Origin: an uncultured Selenomonadaceae bacterium | Lineage (GTDB): Bacteria; Bacillota; Negativicutes; Selenomonadales; Selenomonadaceae | DNA length: 8,215 nucleotides | Direction of reading: 5' to 3' | NCBI GenBank assembly: GCA_905236325.1 | Contig: CAJOPJ010000031.1 | Location: 1 to 8,215, forward strand | Shown: in pieces, positions 6,143-8,215 of the stretch | How the letters are laid out: each line of letters starts with the position of its first letter | Numbering within the stretch: position 1 is the first letter of the stretch | Notes under the pieces: generated by a model | Told to the model about the DNA's origin: nothing | The model's input: only the letters and a program-made list of their open reading frames with translations | Databases searched by the model: none | Made by a program: the position numbers and the translations under genes

Positions 6143-8215
6143 TTATTCTGCTTTCAAATTAACAGTTGCAAGTGCGGCAACTTTATCTTCTTCGCGCGTT
6201 TTCATAATTTTAACGCCTTGCGTGTTGCGGCTTACAACCGAAATGCTGTCAACATTTGTGCGAATGACAATGCCTTCGGTAGTGATAAGCATCAACTCTT
6301 GATCGGGATTTACAACTTTAATTCCGACAACATCGCCGGTTTTTTCTGTGACTTTCATTGTGATTAAGCCTTTGCCATTGCGTCCTTGCGAACGATATTC
6401 ATCAGTCGGCGTGCGTTTACCATAGCCTTCGGAACTGACGACCAAAACTTCGCTTTCCGGTCTCAACTTATCCATACCAATAACAAAGTCGCCTTTTGCA
6501 AGATTGATACCTTTAACGCCTTGCGTATTTCTGCCAAGTGAGCGAACTTCTTCTTCGTCAAAGACAATTGCCTTACCTTTGTTTGTACCAAGAATAATTT
6601 GCTGTTCGCCTTCAGTAAACTTAACGCCGATAAGTTCGTCGCCCTTGCGAAGTTTAATCGCAATCATTCCGCGCTTAACCATCGAACTAAATTCGGACAG
6701 CTGCGTTTTCTTGACCATTCCTTTTTTAGTTGCCATAAACAAATATTTGTCGGGGTCGTATTCGCGAACTTTAATTAACGCTGTGACAAATTCGCCGTTG
6801 TCCAAAGGTAGCAAGTTGCTCATGTGCACGCCTTTAGCAGTGCGTCCTGCTTCGAGAACTTGATAGGTTTTCAGCGGATAAACTTTGCCAAAGTTTGTAA
6901 AGAACAAAATTGTCTGGTGGTTTGTAGTAATCAAAATTTGTTCAACAACATCTTCCGGCTTAGTTGCCATGCCTGTAATACCAACGCCGCCGCGTTTTTG
7001 GTTTTTGTAAGTGTCAAGGTTAATGCGCTTAACATAACCGCCGCGCGTCAAAGTTATAACAACTTCGTCGTCATCTATTAAATCTTCAGCCTCAATATCA
7101 GTTGAAACATCACCGCCAACAATTTCCGTGCGCCTTTCGTCGCCGTACTTTTCTTTAACAGCAGTAAGCTCTGACTTGATAATTTCCAGGATTTTATTTT
7201 CATCGCCCAAAATTGCAGTGAAGTTTTCAATCGCCAGTTGAATTTCCTTGTACTCAGTTTCGATTTTTTCGCGTTCAAGACCTGTCAGCTTTTGCAATCT
7301 TAAATCCAAAATTGCCTGCGCTTGGAAGTCGCTGAGTTCAAAGTTTTCAATCAAGCCGCTTTTAGCGTCATTTGCAGTTGAACTTTCGCGCACAATTTTA
7401 ATTACAGGATCAAGATTATCAATTGCCTTAGTTAAACCTTCCAAAATATGTGCACGCGCTTTAGCTTTTTCCAAGTCGTGTTTTGTGCGACGCGTAATAA
7501 TTTCTTCTTGGTGCTTAATGTAGCATTTCAAGACTTGAATTAAATTTAAAACCTGCGGCGAGCCGTTCACCAAAGCCAGCATAATTACGCCGAAAGTATC
7601 TTGCATTTGTGTATGCTTGTACAGGTGATTCAGCAAAATTTGCGGATTGACATCTTTGCGCAGTTCAATAATAATGCGCATACCGTCGCGGTCTGATTCG
7701 TCGCGTAAATCTGTAATGCCTTCGATAGTTTTATCACGCACCAAATCAGCAATTTTTTCAATCAAACGCGCCTTGTTGACTTGGTAAGGCAATTCAGTAA
7801 CAATGATACGCGGCTTGCCATTTGGCAGAGTATCAATTTCAGTTTTTGCACGCATTTTTATTGAGCCGCGCCCTGTAGCATAAGCGTCAACAATTCCTTC
7901 GCGGCCGATAATTTGTGCGGCTGTTGGAAAATCAGGACCTTTAATAACAGTCATTAAGTCGTGCAAATTTGTTTCAGGATTATCAATCAACATCAAAGTT
8001 GCGTCGATAACTTCGCGCATATTGTGCGGCGGAATATTTGTAGCCATGCCAACTGCAATGCCCGAAGTTCCGTTAACCAAAAGCTGTGGAAACTTTGCCG
8101 GCAAAACTGATGGTTCCTGCAAAGATTCATCATAGTTAGGCACAAAGTCAACAGTTTCTTTATCAATATCCTGCAACATCAGTTCGGAAATTTTCGACAT
8201 TCTGACTTCGGTATA
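6143..8215 (-). CDS. gyrA: DNA gyrase subunit A, 5' end missing
   Basis: GyrA breaks and rejoins DNA in the A2B2 gyrase that introduces negative supercoils. The visible 690 codons begin exactly at the catalytic tyrosine: the last bases of the window (8213-8215) read TAT on the - strand, in the context YTEVRMSKI, equivalent to Tyr122 of E. coli. About 120 residues, including the quinolone-resistance helix, lie outside. Next come FVPNYDESLQEPSVLP, LLVNGTSGIAVGMATN and IPPHN of the breakage-reunion domain, then the coiled-coil and gate region (about residues 220-370 of the fragment). The C-terminal beta-pinwheel then follows with repeated blades such as GYVKR, GKVYPLK, GMVKK, GKAIVF, GYGKR and GIVIR. 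The GyrA box reads QKRGGVG (6980-7000), which supports GyrA over ParC but has Val where Lys or Arg is usual. The protein ends without an obvious acidic tail. Confidence 0.96.
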   Translation of the reverse strand, partial: YTEVRMSKISELMLQDIDKETVDFVPNYDESLQEPSVLPAKFPQLLVNGTSGIAVGMATNIPPHNMREVIDATLMLIDNPETNLHDLMTVIKGPDFPTAAQIIGREGIVDAYATGRGSIKMRAKTEIDTLPNGKPRIIVTELPYQVNKARLIEKIADLVRDKTIEGITDLRDESDRDGMRIIIELRKDVNPQILLNHLYKHTQMQDTFGVIMLALVNGSPQVLNLIQVLKCYIKHQEEIITRRTKHDLEKAKARAHILEGLTKAIDNLDPVIKIVRESSTANDAKSGLIENFELSDFQAQAILDLRLQKLTGLEREKIETEYKEIQLAIENFTAILGDENKILEIIKSELTAVKEKYGDERRTEIVGGDVSTDIEAEDLIDDDEVVITLTRGGYVKRINLDTYKNQKRGGVGITGMATKPEDVVEQILITTNHQTILFFTNFGKVYPLKTYQVLEAGRTAKGVHMSNLLPLDNGEFVTALIKVREYDPDKYLFMATKKGMVKKTQLSEFSSMVKRGMIAIKLRKGDELIGVKFTEGEQQIILGTNKGKAIVFDEEEVRSLGRNTQGVKGINLAKGDFVIGMDKLRPESEVLVVSSEGYGKRTPTDEYRSQGRNGKGLITMKVTEKTGDVVGIKVVNPDQELMLITTEGIVIRTNVDSISVVSRNTQGVKIMKTREEDKVAALATVNLKAE

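Noticed and set aside
6504..6863. Open frame of 119 codons on the + strand inside gyrA
   Set aside because: It lies wholly opposite the conserved GyrA pinwheel coding sequence and its translation is low-complexity Ser/Leu/Thr without any recognisable motif.
1..8215. Mobile elements, CRISPR array, tRNA or rRNA
   Set aside because: No transposase or integrase, no regularly spaced repeats, no cloverleaf or conserved rRNA stretches were seen on either strand.

Overview
This window reads as ordinary chromosomal DNA from a low-to-mid GC (about 40% by eye) Gram-positive-lineage bacterium (Bacillota). The best guess is a Negativicute such as a Selenomonadales relative. That guess rests on general protein similarity, on ispH running directly into a four-domain rpsA, and on the sufD-sufS-sufU order with a SufU-type (not IscU-type) scaffold; it is an inference and was not tested by a search. 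I see no mobile element, CRISPR array, tRNA or rRNA.

Layout from left to right. (1) The last 57 codons of hisF (+) are followed after 14 bp by a small gene (+) for a secreted, tyrosine-rich protein of unknown function. (2) A hairpin with U-runs on both sides (about 814-856) separates this pair from the convergent unit ispH-rpsA (-). The ispH and rpsA frames overlap by 16 bp and rpsA starts at GTG. (3) A 224-bp divergent intergenic region (2802-3025) holds candidate promoters for both directions and a set of direct and inverted repeats in the probable leader of the next operon. (4) sufD-sufS-sufU-hisA (+) is a tight operon with overlapping or nearly touching genes. It encodes an unusually short SufB/SufD-family protein, the cysteine desulfurase SufS, the zinc-dependent sulfur-transfer protein SufU, and the histidine-pathway isomerase HisA. 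(5) A 28-bp gap with one bidirectional terminator (6122-6138) separates hisA from gyrA (-). gyrA runs off the right edge and its last visible codon is the catalytic tyrosine.

Functionally, the suf genes mobilise sulfur from cysteine and support Fe-S cluster assembly. IspH, transcribed divergently, is itself a 4Fe-4S enzyme, so cluster maker and cluster user share one control region. HisA and HisF catalyse consecutive steps of histidine synthesis but sit about 5.2 kb apart in different transcription units. RpsA and GyrA are core translation and topology proteins. The points most worth a second look are the short SufD without adjacent sufB and sufC, the repeats upstream of it, hisA inside a suf operon, the unknown secreted protein, and a non-canonical GyrA box. 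I found no convincing evidence of a wholly new biological system.
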